Shown here in pieces: positions 28,508 through 36,303 of a DNA stretch of 54,108 bases. The notes beneath the pieces were generated by a model. The model was not told the origin of the DNA. It saw nothing but the letters and a program-made list of their open reading frames with translations, and searched no databases. This DNA is from Synechococcus sp. AG-683-C23. Its GTDB lineage: Bacteria > Cyanobacteriota > Cyanobacteriia > PCC-6307 > Cyanobiaceae. The translations under genes and the position numbers were made by a program. The stretch covers positions 1 through 54,108 of the forward strand of contig QCVD01000011.1 in NCBI GenBank assembly GCA_003208835.1. Reading direction: 5' to 3'. Every line of letters begins with the position of its first letter. Within the stretch, counting starts at the first letter, position 1.

Positions 28508-28776
28508 TCATCCAAAAGAGTCGCTCGGCCGTCAAAACTCACAAGATTTCCGCCTTCACAATAATGAATAGCTTTTGCATTGGGACTTCCAATATCCTTT
28601 GTCTTCAGCTCCAAGATTACCTCCTCTATGCAATCATCAACCTTAACGCTTTCAAATATATCGTATAAACTCTCAACTCCCGAAAGAATAAGGAACAGCG
28701 CTACCTTCACCCCCAAAACTGTTTTCACGACACGATTGAGCTTAGAGTCTGAAAAATTGAAATTAAACACTGTCAA
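28504..28776 (-). CDS. Hypothetical protein, 90 residues, in the relic island
   Basis: An ORF running convergently against the polymerase relic and overlapping its stop by four bases. The predicted protein has one hydrophobic stretch (VVKTVLGVKVALFLILSGV) followed by an acidic part (VKVDDCIEEVILELKTKDIG). No family is recognised. In a region full of decayed genes it could be a chance frame, so confidence is low. Confidence 0.35.
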   Translation of the reverse strand: MTVFNFNFSDSKLNRVVKTVLGVKVALFLILSGVESLYDIFESVKVDDCIEEVILELKTKDIGSPNAKAIHYCEGGNLVSFDGRATLLDD

Positions 28777-28994
28777 TAAGGATGCACGCTTGAATTATAA
28801 GATATACAATGCAATTTGCTTAAATCGCCGCAACCTGCTCTGCTGCAATACATCTCGGGGTTAATGTCTCAAATATGAAGTAGAGCATATAATTGTAATC
28901 GTTCTAAGTGAGGATAAATACTATAAAAGTCAATGAATAGAACGAATGACTTCGGTGGCAACTTCTATTCGACATGGTTGAACGATCGAGGTAT

Positions 28995-29199
28995 CTTGAT
29001 GATGTCATCAAGATCTACTATTTCTAACTTGTCTAGGCGAGTTAGAAAGTCTGGCTGAAATCAACTCCAGCTATGTCAGTAACGATGGCATAGACGCGGG
29101 CAATGCTCAGTGAACTAATTACTAGTAATATTTGTTGGTATGTTCACTAGGCATGCAATGAACTAACCATCATCATTCGATGCCTGGGATGCTAGTGAA
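28995..29199. repeat. Cluster of inverted repeats
   Basis: Four stem-forming pairs lie within 205 bases: 28995-29002 with 29005-29012, 29021-29029 with 29040-29048, the palindrome at 29118-29129, and 29143-29150 with 29192-29199. All arms are exact over 6-9 bases. The density is higher than anywhere else I noticed in the window and suggests either a structured RNA or a protein-binding region of a former element. Confidence 0.55.
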
Positions 29200-29414
29200 G
29201 CATAGACATAGATTTATTCTCTACATTTATTTTTTTGCATCAATGGTATACACAATGATAAGTTGATACATGCATGAAAAGACATGCATAACAACCTTCA
29301 AATGAAGTAAGTAATGGAGCATTGCTAGCAGGTTGTCTGGCCTCAGAGGGTGGACTGGTTCCCTTCTTAACCTTAAAAAAGCCGACCTCGGTGGCGGTAG
29401 TCTTTAATTGGATA

Positions 29415-29460
29415 GTGAATGACTGGTATATTTATCAAGGTTCGATTCCTTTAATTCACA
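29415..29460 (+). other. tRNA-like acceptor and T-arm remnant
   Basis: CAAGG-TTCGATT-CCTTT (29436-29452) has the shape of a tRNA T-arm with the invariant TTCGA loop and four of five stem pairs. The following AATTCAC (29453-29459) pairs at six of seven positions with GTGAATG (29415-29421), like an acceptor stem. Only 14 bases lie between, so the D and anticodon arms are absent. This is at most a degenerate tRNA fragment, for example from a phage tRNA or an attachment-site copy. Confidence 0.3.
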
Positions 29461-29556
29461 TTAGGGAGGATTCCTTTTTCCTTTGTGAGATAGGGAATCT
29501 ACCTATGCCCTCTAAGAAATGAAAACTGCAAAATAGATTAAAGTAAATAATAGGGT

Positions 29557-29682
29557 TTGTACCGTTTTGCTTGTACTGATTGCGGTGCTGTAAACCATAC
29601 AAATAATGGCATCAATACAAAGACAACTCAACAAGCTATTCAACTTGCTTGTAAAGCTTGTGGCCGTCTACCAATATCTTGA
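29557..29682 (+). CDS. Zinc-ribbon-like micro-ORF, 41 residues
   Basis: A short frame starting at TTG 29557 encodes a peptide with two CxxC knuckles, FACTDCGAVNHT and LACKACGRLPIS, separated by about 25 residues. This is the classic zinc-ribbon spacing. Two stop codons lie directly upstream, so either the TTG is the start or this is the tail of a decayed gene. The low-GC context and neighbours favour a remnant or a small accessory protein. Function unknown. Confidence 0.45.
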   Translation: MYRFACTDCGAVNHTNNGINTKTTQQAIQLACKACGRLPIS

Positions 29683-30129
29683 AACAATCAAGGTGGGTGG
29701 CTTGCATTTTGACTTGACAAGAATCCCTACGTATATTCTCCTATGCCACGTCTAAGGAATGGAAGATAGTATCAAATGGAAGAATATAGGCATATGGGAT
29801 GGATGGCTTGGACTTGAAATGATGAATACTCAAGTTAAAGGAAGCCGTTTGATTCACACCAAATAAACAAATTTACTTAAATACTTTTATTGACATTTCT
29901 AAAAATATATACTAACGGCAACACGCTATGCGTGAGCCAACTCCTGGTGTCAAATATCAGAACGAATCAATTCAAGCACAATCAATCAATACGAAAGTCT
30001 CTATTATCTTCTATGGTGGAGCAGCACATTTTTAAACATTATATATTTAAAATAATGAGGAGATTGATACAGTCGTTGCTTTTGGGTTAGAGCAACATCG
30101 AATTAAATTTTCGCATCTCTTCAAATAAA
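29683..30129. other. Low-GC stretch, no supported gene
   Basis: No gene can be supported. A 35-codon frame at 29759-29866 (MEDSIKWKNIGIWDGWLGLE) is noted but has no known relative to me. The stretch continues the decayed region. Confidence 0.4.
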
Positions 30130-30309
30130 TTAGTACTCACCAGCTATACCAAATTTAGATCTGCACTTGTTGACGTCGGCTTTGTATTCAATCCACTTTG
30201 AATTTGTGTCGGATGCATTCTTGATGCATTCCTTGTATGTCTTCGGCTTTCCCTCAGCAAGTGCTGGCAATGAAACAGCAAGTAGCATCGATACAAAAAG
30301 GATTCTCAT
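30130..30309 (-). CDS. Small secreted protein, 59 residues
   Basis: The product begins with a clear signal peptide (MRILFVSMLLAVSLPALA, cleavage after ALA predicted). The mature part is a short charged peptide with two cysteines (KTYKECIKNASDTNSKWIEY ... KCRSKFGIAGEY) that could form a disulfide. It is presumably exported to the periplasm or outside. The ATG at 30309 overlaps the stop of the upstream small secreted gene (ATGA), which strongly suggests a real two-gene operon. No family is recognised. Confidence 0.7.
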   Translation of the reverse strand: MRILFVSMLLAVSLPALAEGKPKTYKECIKNASDTNSKWIEYKADVNKCRSKFGIAGEY

Positions 30310-30506
30310 CGTTGTTGATACATAAATTGCATCTGCTGTCGTTGTATCTGCTGTTGTTGTTGCATTTTAATCTGCTCAGTCTGTAATCTTTGTCTTTTTT
30401 TATAATCATCTTCCTCTTGGTTGACTACGGGGTTATTGATTTGATATTGTGCTTGAACCGCTAAGGGTGCAAAGAGAATTGAAATCAAGAAAATAGTTAA
30501 TTTCAT
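30306..30506 (-). CDS. Small secreted Gln-rich protein, 66 residues
   Basis: It starts with a signal peptide (MKLTIFLISILFAPLAVQAQ), then a charged stretch (NQEEDDYKKRQRLQTEQIKM) and a Gln-rich tail (QQQQQIQRQQMQFMYQQR). The product is probably periplasmic or surface-located. ATG at 30506 is chosen because it starts the signal peptide; upstream extension is not signal-like. It is coupled by ATGA overlap to the second small secreted gene. Function unknown; similar low-complexity exported peptides are frequent in picocyanobacterial islands. Confidence 0.65.
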   Translation of the reverse strand: MKLTIFLISILFAPLAVQAQYQINNPVVNQEEDDYKKRQRLQTEQIKMQQQQQIQRQQMQFMYQQR

Positions 30507-30510
30507 TGAT

Positions 30511-30816
30511 CTAGAGTAATACCCGCTTATTGTAGCTCTCATATTTTTTTGTCCATGAAAATCCAATAAAAGATAATTTAAATATCTGAAGGGGTATTCG
30601 TATGTGCCTGGACGCAGAAATAACCCCAGTACCCCTGGCTGTTTGACCTTCGATCTGGCGGTTTGTCCTCTTCCTTTTTAGTATTTGTCTATTCAGTACT
30701 TCAAACTCTTTGCTATTGCTCAATGTCATGACGTTGTGATACAACTCCAGTATCTGAGGGTTGAGCCCCCCCTTTGTACTGGGTATCGGTGTTAATCCCT
30801 TTTTTTTGCCAGGCAT
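30511..30816 (-). CDS. Hypothetical basic protein, 101 residues
   Basis: The frame encodes a basic protein starting MPGKKKGLTPIPSTKGGLNP and continuing with helices (QILELYHNVMTLSNSKEFEV, NRQILKRKRTNRQ). The second half looks less protein-like, so the gene may be decayed at its 3' end. It lies immediately upstream of the two secreted-peptide genes. No domain is recognised. Confidence 0.35.
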   Translation of the reverse strand: MPGKKKGLTPIPSTKGGLNPQILELYHNVMTLSNSKEFEVLNRQILKRKRTNRQIEGQTARGTGVISASRHIRIPLQIFKLSFIGFSWTKKYESYNKRVLL

Positions 30817-30915
30817 GGCCCGGAACGGCTGAACAGCTAATCCACAGTTCTTTTGTTCAACGGGGCTTTACCGGCTTAGATCTCTGCGACCGTCTGGTCA
30901 ATCAGACCTTGATTG

Positions 30916-31690
30916 ATGCTGCGTCGTCTTTCTGCAGGACTGCTTGCTACTGCTGATTTTATTGCACTACTACTGGCTGCCACTGCACATGAGGGCTCAG
31001 CAGAAGACCTTGGTGTGATGAGCATCAGCTTGGCTGATGTGGTCAAACCCAGCATTGGGTTTCAAGGCTCATTGCAAGGTGCAGGAACACCGCATCAGGC
31101 TGGCATCGGAGGCTTTCTTCCACTGTCTGTTGGCGAGAACAGTGTTTGGTTCCTGGATGCCCTGGTCAACGCAAGCTTTGCTAATCGTGAGGGCTACAGC
31201 ATCATCATCAATACCGATGTCGGTGGTGGATTCTCAACGTCAACGCGCCTGGGTTATCGCTGGCTAAATAGCTACCGCAGCTAGATGTTTGGTATGAATG
31301 GTGGATATGACAGCTGATCGTTGAAATCGGTTGATGCCGATACCGGCATCAATGTTAAAAACAAGAAGAATGTCGGGTTCCAGCAGATCGCACTGAATGC
31401 TGGAGCTTTTTCCAATGGCTGGACATTGAACGGTTATGGACTGATTCCTGTGGGTGATGTGGAGCAAAAGCTCAATAGCATTTACCAAGGCGGTGCAATG
31501 AACACCTAAGGATTGGATGCTGGTTATTTCATCACTCCAGTTCTAAAAGCATCAGTTGGTTATTACTACCAACACCGTGATCAAGAAGATGTTGATGGTT
31601 CTGGTGTACGTGGATGCTTGGGCCTATGGGATCAGCAATGGCTGCTTCCGTAAGCCTCACAACCCAGATTTCCCTAATGCTGTATATTAA
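30916..31690 (+). pseudogene. Decayed cyanobacterial surface beta-barrel protein
   Basis: The frame reads as a membrane-barrel type protein: a signal-like start (MLRRLSAGLLATADFIALLL), then SLADVVKPSIGFQGSLQGAG, IGGFLPLSVGENSVWFLDAL, STRLGYRWLNSYRS, NVGFQQIALNAGAFSNGWTL, YGLIPVGDVEQKLNSIYQGG and GYFITPVLKASVGYYYQHRD. Stops interrupt the same frame at 31282 (TAG), 31315 (TGA) and 31507 (TAA), and a frameshift near 31600 moves the similarity into the frame reading AYGISNG. The pattern matches a barrel-like domain I associate with large surface proteins of marine picocyanobacteria. Only this domain remains. Confidence 0.75.
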
Positions 31691-31754
31691 CATCAAAAAT
31701 TATTCGATTATTTGCGAAAAAGTATTAGATTGTATTGGTTTCAAAGCTATTTGT

Positions 31755-32381
31755 ATGTCTGATCGGCTAAGCAAGAAGCATGTCTTAGTGATAGCCGGGC
31801 CGTCCGCCAGTGGAAAGTCAACACTAATAGGCAAATTGCTTGCCGATAGTTACGTCACTATTCAGATTTTTGGCAAAGCTGGTTTGAATATTCGCGCAAG
31901 TAGAGCAAAAATGAATACCCAACGGCTCGTCAATAAACGCAAGCTTAGCAAAAATAAATCCATAAACAAGAGCAAAATTGCAATCATTCATATTGATATG
32001 CTCAGTTCTCGAAGAGAAGATAGGATGAGAGATCTTGCGTATATCGCCAAATCTTCGAGAAGCTTTAGTGTCGTTACTTTATGTACCCATCACGAGTTAT
32101 GGTTTAGTCGAATAAGCCAGAGGCGGCAAACAAATCAAATACAAAATTTTTTTCCTGGAGCCTATTCCTCCAGAAGTCTCCCTGATGTAAGTGGTAGATG
32201 GAGTCCATCTTATTTTGCTTGGCGTATCATGACTGCATCTGCTTTTAGCAAGTCTATTGGTAAAATTATGTACAGATTAGAGTATAAATCATGGGAAAAG
32301 TTTTGGGTTGGCCAATGTGGCGTCAGCCAGTATTATTTTGATTCAGAGCGCGAAATATTTTTCCCAACCCTCCCGTTCTAA
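31755..32381 (+). CDS. P-loop kinase-like protein, 208 residues
   Basis: The protein starts MSDRLSKKHVLVIAGPSASG and has a Walker A motif GPSASGKS (residues 15-22), then a basic region and IAIIHIDMLSS, which may serve as Walker B. The C-terminal half is rich in Arg and aromatic residues. It looks like a small P-loop kinase or uncharacterised ATPase. The low GC and position between a pseudogene and a sulfotransferase shard suggest lateral origin and possibly a role in surface polysaccharide modification; that role is inference. ATG at 31755 is chosen because earlier in-frame codons belong to the pseudogene. Confidence 0.65.
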   Translation: MSDRLSKKHVLVIAGPSASGKSTLIGKLLADSYVTIQIFGKAGLNIRASRAKMNTQRLVNKRKLSKNKSINKSKIAIIHIDMLSSRREDRMRDLAYIAKSSRSFSVVTLCTHHELWFSRISQRRQTNQIQNFFPGAYSSRSLPDVSGRWSPSYFAWRIMTASAFSKSIGKIMYRLEYKSWEKFWVGQCGVSQYYFDSEREIFFPTLPF

Positions 32382-32829
32382 GTCACCTTTGCAGGCATGC
32401 GCTGAAAGTTTGATAGGGCTTGATAATAGATGGAGGGAGGCATGGTCTTTATTGAGAACTGCGTCATCGTCAATTATTGAATGACGATAGATTTTGTCTA
32501 AATGGTTTTGAGTATACTAGTCATTAAAACTATTTGTATAGGGGTTTGTATTGATATGGCTTAAGACTTCGCTTTTGTGCGTGGCGTCTTTTTGGTAAGT
32601 TTACATTTTTTGTCGTTGCCCGGCCAAGAGTAGAAGTGGCTGCGCATCTCGCCTTATAGGGAATCGGCGACAAATTCCTCAATGATTTGACTGTAATAAA
32701 ACCTTCTTAAAGAATTGATGTAGCGTGAGTTTGTGTATTCTAGTTGGCTTCATATGAAGATTGCGATGTGCAACTTGAAGTCATATGCGTTGGCAATATT
32801 TTCGAGATTTTCAATGCATATTTGATAGG
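32382..32829. other. Non-coding low-GC stretch
   Basis: About 450 bases without a supported gene, RNA or terminator, between the P-loop gene and the sulfotransferase remnant. Composition remains low in GC. Confidence 0.45.
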
Positions 32830-33294
32830 TTAATGGGTCAGAGAATTGTTCTGCGCTTCAAAAGATGTGTTGTCCGTATTTATATTTGGAGAGCATCCTC
32901 CTCCAGCGTTTTTCGCGGCGTTTGCATAATTCCCCCGCAATCTTTTTCCCTTCGGGAGATCGCAGCAAGGATCCTGGTAAGCGAACGATTGTTGCTTGAG
33001 CAATTCTCGGTTGAGATGTAATCGTTGTTGGATATAAGTCGAGGCTGTTTTATGGGTACCTGCATGCAGGATCAAAACGGGTTGCTCCCTGGTCTTGCTC
33101 GGACTGTTTTGAAATCCTGCGTCTGACGTTATCGGTGATCTAGGTCGGACTTGGTGGATGTGGGGTGTCTGGCCCGGTTTTGGTTCGCCGAACGCGAATG
33201 CCGTGTCCTGCACGTTGCATCGGTCAACCATTCTGACTTCATAGGCCAGATTTGAAATGCTATTTCGGGTTGAACTTGACCCCTTAGACGTCAC
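32830..33294 (-). pseudogene. N-terminal remnant of a sulfotransferase-like gene
   Basis: Residues 72-109 of this frame read PVLILHAGTHKTASTYIQQR and LHLNRELLKQQSFAYQDP. This is the beginning of a sulfotransferase-family domain with the PAPS-binding loop (HKTASTYIQ). The rest of the domain (normally 200-300 residues) is absent; after GKRLRGNYANAAKNAGGG the frame loses similarity and stops. The 70 residues upstream are not family-like, so translation probably began near 33084 in the parent gene. Parents of this kind sulfate surface glycans. A broken gene. Confidence 0.65.
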
Positions 33295-33302
33295 AGTGAC
33301 GT
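33288..33302. repeat. 15-bp inverted repeat ACGTCAC-A-GTGACGT
   Basis: A perfect 7-bp inverted repeat around a single central base, about 90 bases from the end of the MFS gene and at the right edge of the relic island. It could be an operator or part of an old junction; nothing more can be said from sequence. Confidence 0.5.
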
Positions 33303-33394
33303 GACCTGAATGCCAGCAGAACGGTGAGTTTTGTCTTTACGACGATGAATCGCCGGCTAGAGCAGATTGAACCCAAGCTGGCGTGGACGCCCTG

Positions 33395-34687
33395 TTACTG
33401 CACCGATAAGGTTTTTTCCGCCACTTGAGCTTCGGAGTCCAGCTCAGAGGACGACCCATCTGCTGTAAAGCGTGGACGCAAGGTGCGAAGTGTCGGAAGC
33501 ATCACCAGGCAAGCTCCCCCCATCAAGAGCCAAAGCAATAAACCGTTGTTGAGGTTATCCAACATGGCGCCACCGAGAAGGGGCGCAACGATCGCACTTA
33601 CCGTGAAGCACTGAGAAAACAGCGCCATCGCGAAACCCCGATGTTCCGGGGGTGTCTCTTCGATGACGGCTTCTGTGGCTGTGGGAAGAAAGGCTGCTTG
33701 GGCAAAGGCCATGGGCAGCAGGCTCACCAATACAAGGGCTGTTCCGGCTTCAAACAGGGAAGACAAAGCGATTAACACGCATCCCAAACTGAAGCTGGCG
33801 AGGCTGATGCTTAAACCGAAGCCAACGCTGCGGTTCGATAACCATCGACCAACGGGCCATTGAAGGCTGACGAGAAGGATTAATTGCAGGGCAATCAGAG
33901 CACTGCTGTGGCTCTCTGTGAGGCTGGGTCGCTGCAGGCTGCCTTGGACAAGATCGAGGGGTAGAGCGCTTTGTTGAAGGGCAAGGATGCCTGTCGCCAC
34001 AACGCTGGTGGCCAGGACAGGCAACAACGGCATCAGCCAGGTTGGCGTTGTCGGACCTCTGCGCGCTGGTGAGGTGGTAGCGCTTTGGTTTGAACCCTGG
34101 ACAGGGCGATCGTCTTGAAGTGGGCGAAGACTGATCAAAATCAGCACTGCAGCCATGCAAAGGGCTTCAACGCCGTAAACAATCCGCAAGGCCCCCTGGG
34201 TGGAAGCCAATGTTCCAATCAAGGCTCCACACCCGATTCCCAGGGCATCAGCACTGCGCACGAGGGCATATCCCCGGCCTGAGGGCACTTCGGCACAGCT
34301 CAGGGGAACGGCTAGCTCAATCGCTGGCCAGTAAAGGCCTGCAGCACAGCCCAGCAGCACTTGACCGAGCAGAAAGTGCGAATAATCGATCGCCTGCACC
34401 AAGATCACGTCGCCAGCGATGGCCAGCAGGGTGGTCAACCGGATGGGCCATGAGCAGCGCAATCCTCTGTCGATCAGAACACCACTGATCAAGCGCACCA
34501 GCGTGCCGATCAGCGCTGCAACAGCCAGGCCGCTTCCGACCTGACTGGCGGAGAAATTGATCGCATGAAAGATCAGTGGGGTCATGAAGATGACACCACC
34601 AGCCCCGATCGAAGCCAGCAGCCTGATCCGGGTGACATTTCTCAGCGCTAGTGGAAACTGGTTCCACCACCGCAGAGGGTCTGGCAT
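33395..34687 (-). CDS. MFS transporter
   Basis: A 430-residue protein with about twelve hydrophobic spans. Loop motifs are typical of the major facilitator superfamily: GVLIDRGLRCSWPIRLT between helices 2 and 3, and PPEHRGFAMALFSQCF in the second half. It is likely a drug- or metabolite-type proton antiporter in the plasma membrane; the substrate is unknown. ATG at 34687 is preferred over the extended frame to 34723. It is divergent from the DUF1400 hydrolase gene, with 35 bases between starts. It marks the right border of the relic island and returns to core base composition. Confidence 0.9.
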   Translation of the reverse strand: MPDPLRWWNQFPLALRNVTRIRLLASIGAGGVIFMTPLIFHAINFSASQVGSGLAVAALIGTLVRLISGVLIDRGLRCSWPIRLTTLLAIAGDVILVQAIDYSHFLLGQVLLGCAAGLYWPAIELAVPLSCAEVPSGRGYALVRSADALGIGCGALIGTLASTQGALRIVYGVEALCMAAVLILISLRPLQDDRPVQGSNQSATTSPARRGPTTPTWLMPLLPVLATSVVATGILALQQSALPLDLVQGSLQRPSLTESHSSALIALQLILLVSLQWPVGRWLSNRSVGFGLSISLASFSLGCVLIALSSLFEAGTALVLVSLLPMAFAQAAFLPTATEAVIEETPPEHRGFAMALFSQCFTVSAIVAPLLGGAMLDNLNNGLLLWLLMGGACLVMLPTLRTLRPRFTADGSSSELDSEAQVAEKTLSVQ

Positions 34688-34722
34688 TGCTGCGCGGATG
34701 CTTAACAGGACGATGCATCGCA

Positions 34723-36303
34723 ATGGGCTTGACGGGCAGTCTGCTGCTCTTGTCGGTCGGATCGTGGCCTGCGCGTGCGACTGACCGACTGGAAGTGGAA
34801 ATCGACGGCATCGTTCTGCCGGTGTTGGTTGAGGATCTCAGGTCGTTTGGGCGCCTTGGAAACCGCAGCCGAAGTGAGTTGGCCGCATGGTTGAACCTGT
34901 TGGACCCCTCCAGCCGTGAGGGGGTGGCGCGTTTGCTTAATGCGCCGGTGCTCACCCGAAGCAGCCTTGGGCAACAGCTTCTCAGCAGTTGGGGGGCTGG
35001 CGCTTTGATCGATGCCTTAGGGGCCTTGGTTCGTGTGGAAGGTGGTGGCCATATCAGTAGTGCTGAGGTGCTTCCAACCTTGGAGCGTTTGTTGGATCAA
35101 CAGGAGAAAGTCTCCACACTTGACGTTCTGCAGGCCTTGCCCAACGAGCAGTTGCGGTTGGATCTCAATGCTTTGCTGAGGGCGGCGAGCCATTGGCGAC
35201 AGCAGCTCGAGCGCCACAACAACTTGATGGCTGTTCTTGCCGCTGAACCGAGTACGCGGCAGGCCAATCCCCAACGGGTGAAGACTGTCCGATTGGAGCT
35301 GTCGCAATCCAATGGCCCCGAGCTGATGGACTTGTTAGTGCGCCATCGTGAGTCGCCGATCCAGATTCAATCGTGGTTTTCGTTGGTGTCTTCAGCGCCA
35401 TCTGATCGGCCTTGGCTGCTGTTCATGCCTGGCTTGGGCGGAGATCCGGAGCATTTCCACTGGTTAGCCGAAGCACTCACTGAGGTGGGCTGGGCCGTGG
35501 TAATCGTTGAACATCCAGGCAGTGATGCTGAAGCGATTCAAGCTCTGTTGGATGGGCGTCAATCGTTTGACGGCGCTAGAGCTCTGCGTCAAAGACTCTT
35601 AGATCTTGATGCGGTGCTGGAGGCGCAGCGCAAGGGTCATATTCCTGTGGAGGGAACGAATGTGGTACTGGTGGGCCACTCCCTTGGAGGCCTCACCGCA
35701 TTGTTGGCTGCGGGGGCTGATCCTGTCCCTGGTATCGACCGCCGTTGTCGTCAGTCACTTGCTGCGATCCCGCTTACCAATTTGTCTGAGCTTTTGCAAT
35801 GCGAATTAGCCGATAGTCGAGCGCTCAAAACAGCTCCGATGGATCCGCAGCCCACTGCGGTCGTGGGTTTAAACAGTTTTGGTGGGTTGATTTGGCCGAG
35901 TGGTAAGCAAACAAGACCGCTGGTGATGCCGTTACTGCTGTTTGGTGGAACCCTAGACTTGATTACGCCACCTTTGGATGAGCAAATCCCTCTGCTGAGA
36001 GGGCTCGGCCACCATCCATTAAGTCGGGTGGTGGTTGTGGAAGGTGCGAGTCACTTCTCGCCAATTCGCATTGAGAGTCAAGGGGGCTCACTCCAGGGAG
36101 ATGATCTCTTTCAACTCGGAGAAGAGTTGGTGGGCGTGAATCCACTGACGGTTCAAACGCTGATTGCTCAAGAGATCATTCGATTCCTCGAGCAACTTGA
36201 AGCGAAGACTTCAACTGCAGCAGTGGGTCACTTCGATGCGGGAACAACCCGTTGGCATCGTTTAGATCGCAGCGCAGCCAATCAGCTCACCGGCGATCTC
36301 TAG
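34723..36303 (+). CDS. Exported alpha/beta hydrolase with DUF1400-type N-terminus
   Basis: A 526-residue protein with a signal peptide (MGLTGSLLLLSVGSWPARA). A cyanobacterial DUF1400-like domain covers about residues 20-130 (LEVEIDGIVLPVLVEDLRSF). An alpha/beta hydrolase domain follows with LLFMPGLGGDPEHFHWLAEA, the nucleophile elbow VVLVGHSLGGLTALLAAG and a late histidine (EGASHFSP). A periplasmic lipase or dienelactone hydrolase-like activity is likely but the substrate is unknown. ATG 34723 starts the signal peptide; GTG at 34651 is the alternative. The stop overlaps the convergent permease stop by four bases. Confidence 0.88.
   Translation: MGLTGSLLLLSVGSWPARATDRLEVEIDGIVLPVLVEDLRSFGRLGNRSRSELAAWLNLLDPSSREGVARLLNAPVLTRSSLGQQLLSSWGAGALIDALGALVRVEGGGHISSAEVLPTLERLLDQQEKVSTLDVLQALPNEQLRLDLNALLRAASHWRQQLERHNNLMAVLAAEPSTRQANPQRVKTVRLELSQSNGPELMDLLVRHRESPIQIQSWFSLVSSAPSDRPWLLFMPGLGGDPEHFHWLAEALTEVGWAVVIVEHPGSDAEAIQALLDGRQSFDGARALRQRLLDLDAVLEAQRKGHIPVEGTNVVLVGHSLGGLTALLAAGADPVPGIDRRCRQSLAAIPLTNLSELLQCELADSRALKTAPMDPQPTAVVGLNSFGGLIWPSGKQTRPLVMPLLLFGGTLDLITPPLDEQIPLLRGLGHHPLSRVVVVEGASHFSPIRIESQGGSLQGDDLFQLGEELVGVNPLTVQTLIAQEIIRFLEQLEAKTSTAAVGHFDAGTTRWHRLDRSAANQLTGDL

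Larger units (their letters stand above)
28777..29556. other. Low-GC stretch with inverted repeats, no clear gene
   Basis: Around 780 bases with no convincing protein gene. A 41-codon frame at 28933-29058 (MNRTNDFGGNFYSTWLNDRG) is possible but unsupported. Inverted repeats seen: CTTGATGA/TCATCAAG (28995-29012), TTTCTAACT/AGTTAGAAA (29021-29048), the perfect palindrome ATTACTAGTAAT (29118-29129), and TTCACTAG (29143-29150) with CTAGTGAA (29192-29199). A tRNA-like remnant at 29415-29460 is listed separately. Confidence 0.5.

Noticed and set aside
29322..29522. 66-residue plus-strand ORF covering the tRNA-like piece
   Set aside because: Composition is not protein-like and the frame includes the T-arm structure; treated as non-coding.
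32785..33021. 78-residue plus-strand ORF
   Set aside because: Antisense to the recognisable sulfotransferase remnant.
27836..33394. Searched for an integrase, transposase or terminal repeats bounding the island
   Set aside because: None could be recognised, so no intact mobile element or defined attachment sites are claimed.
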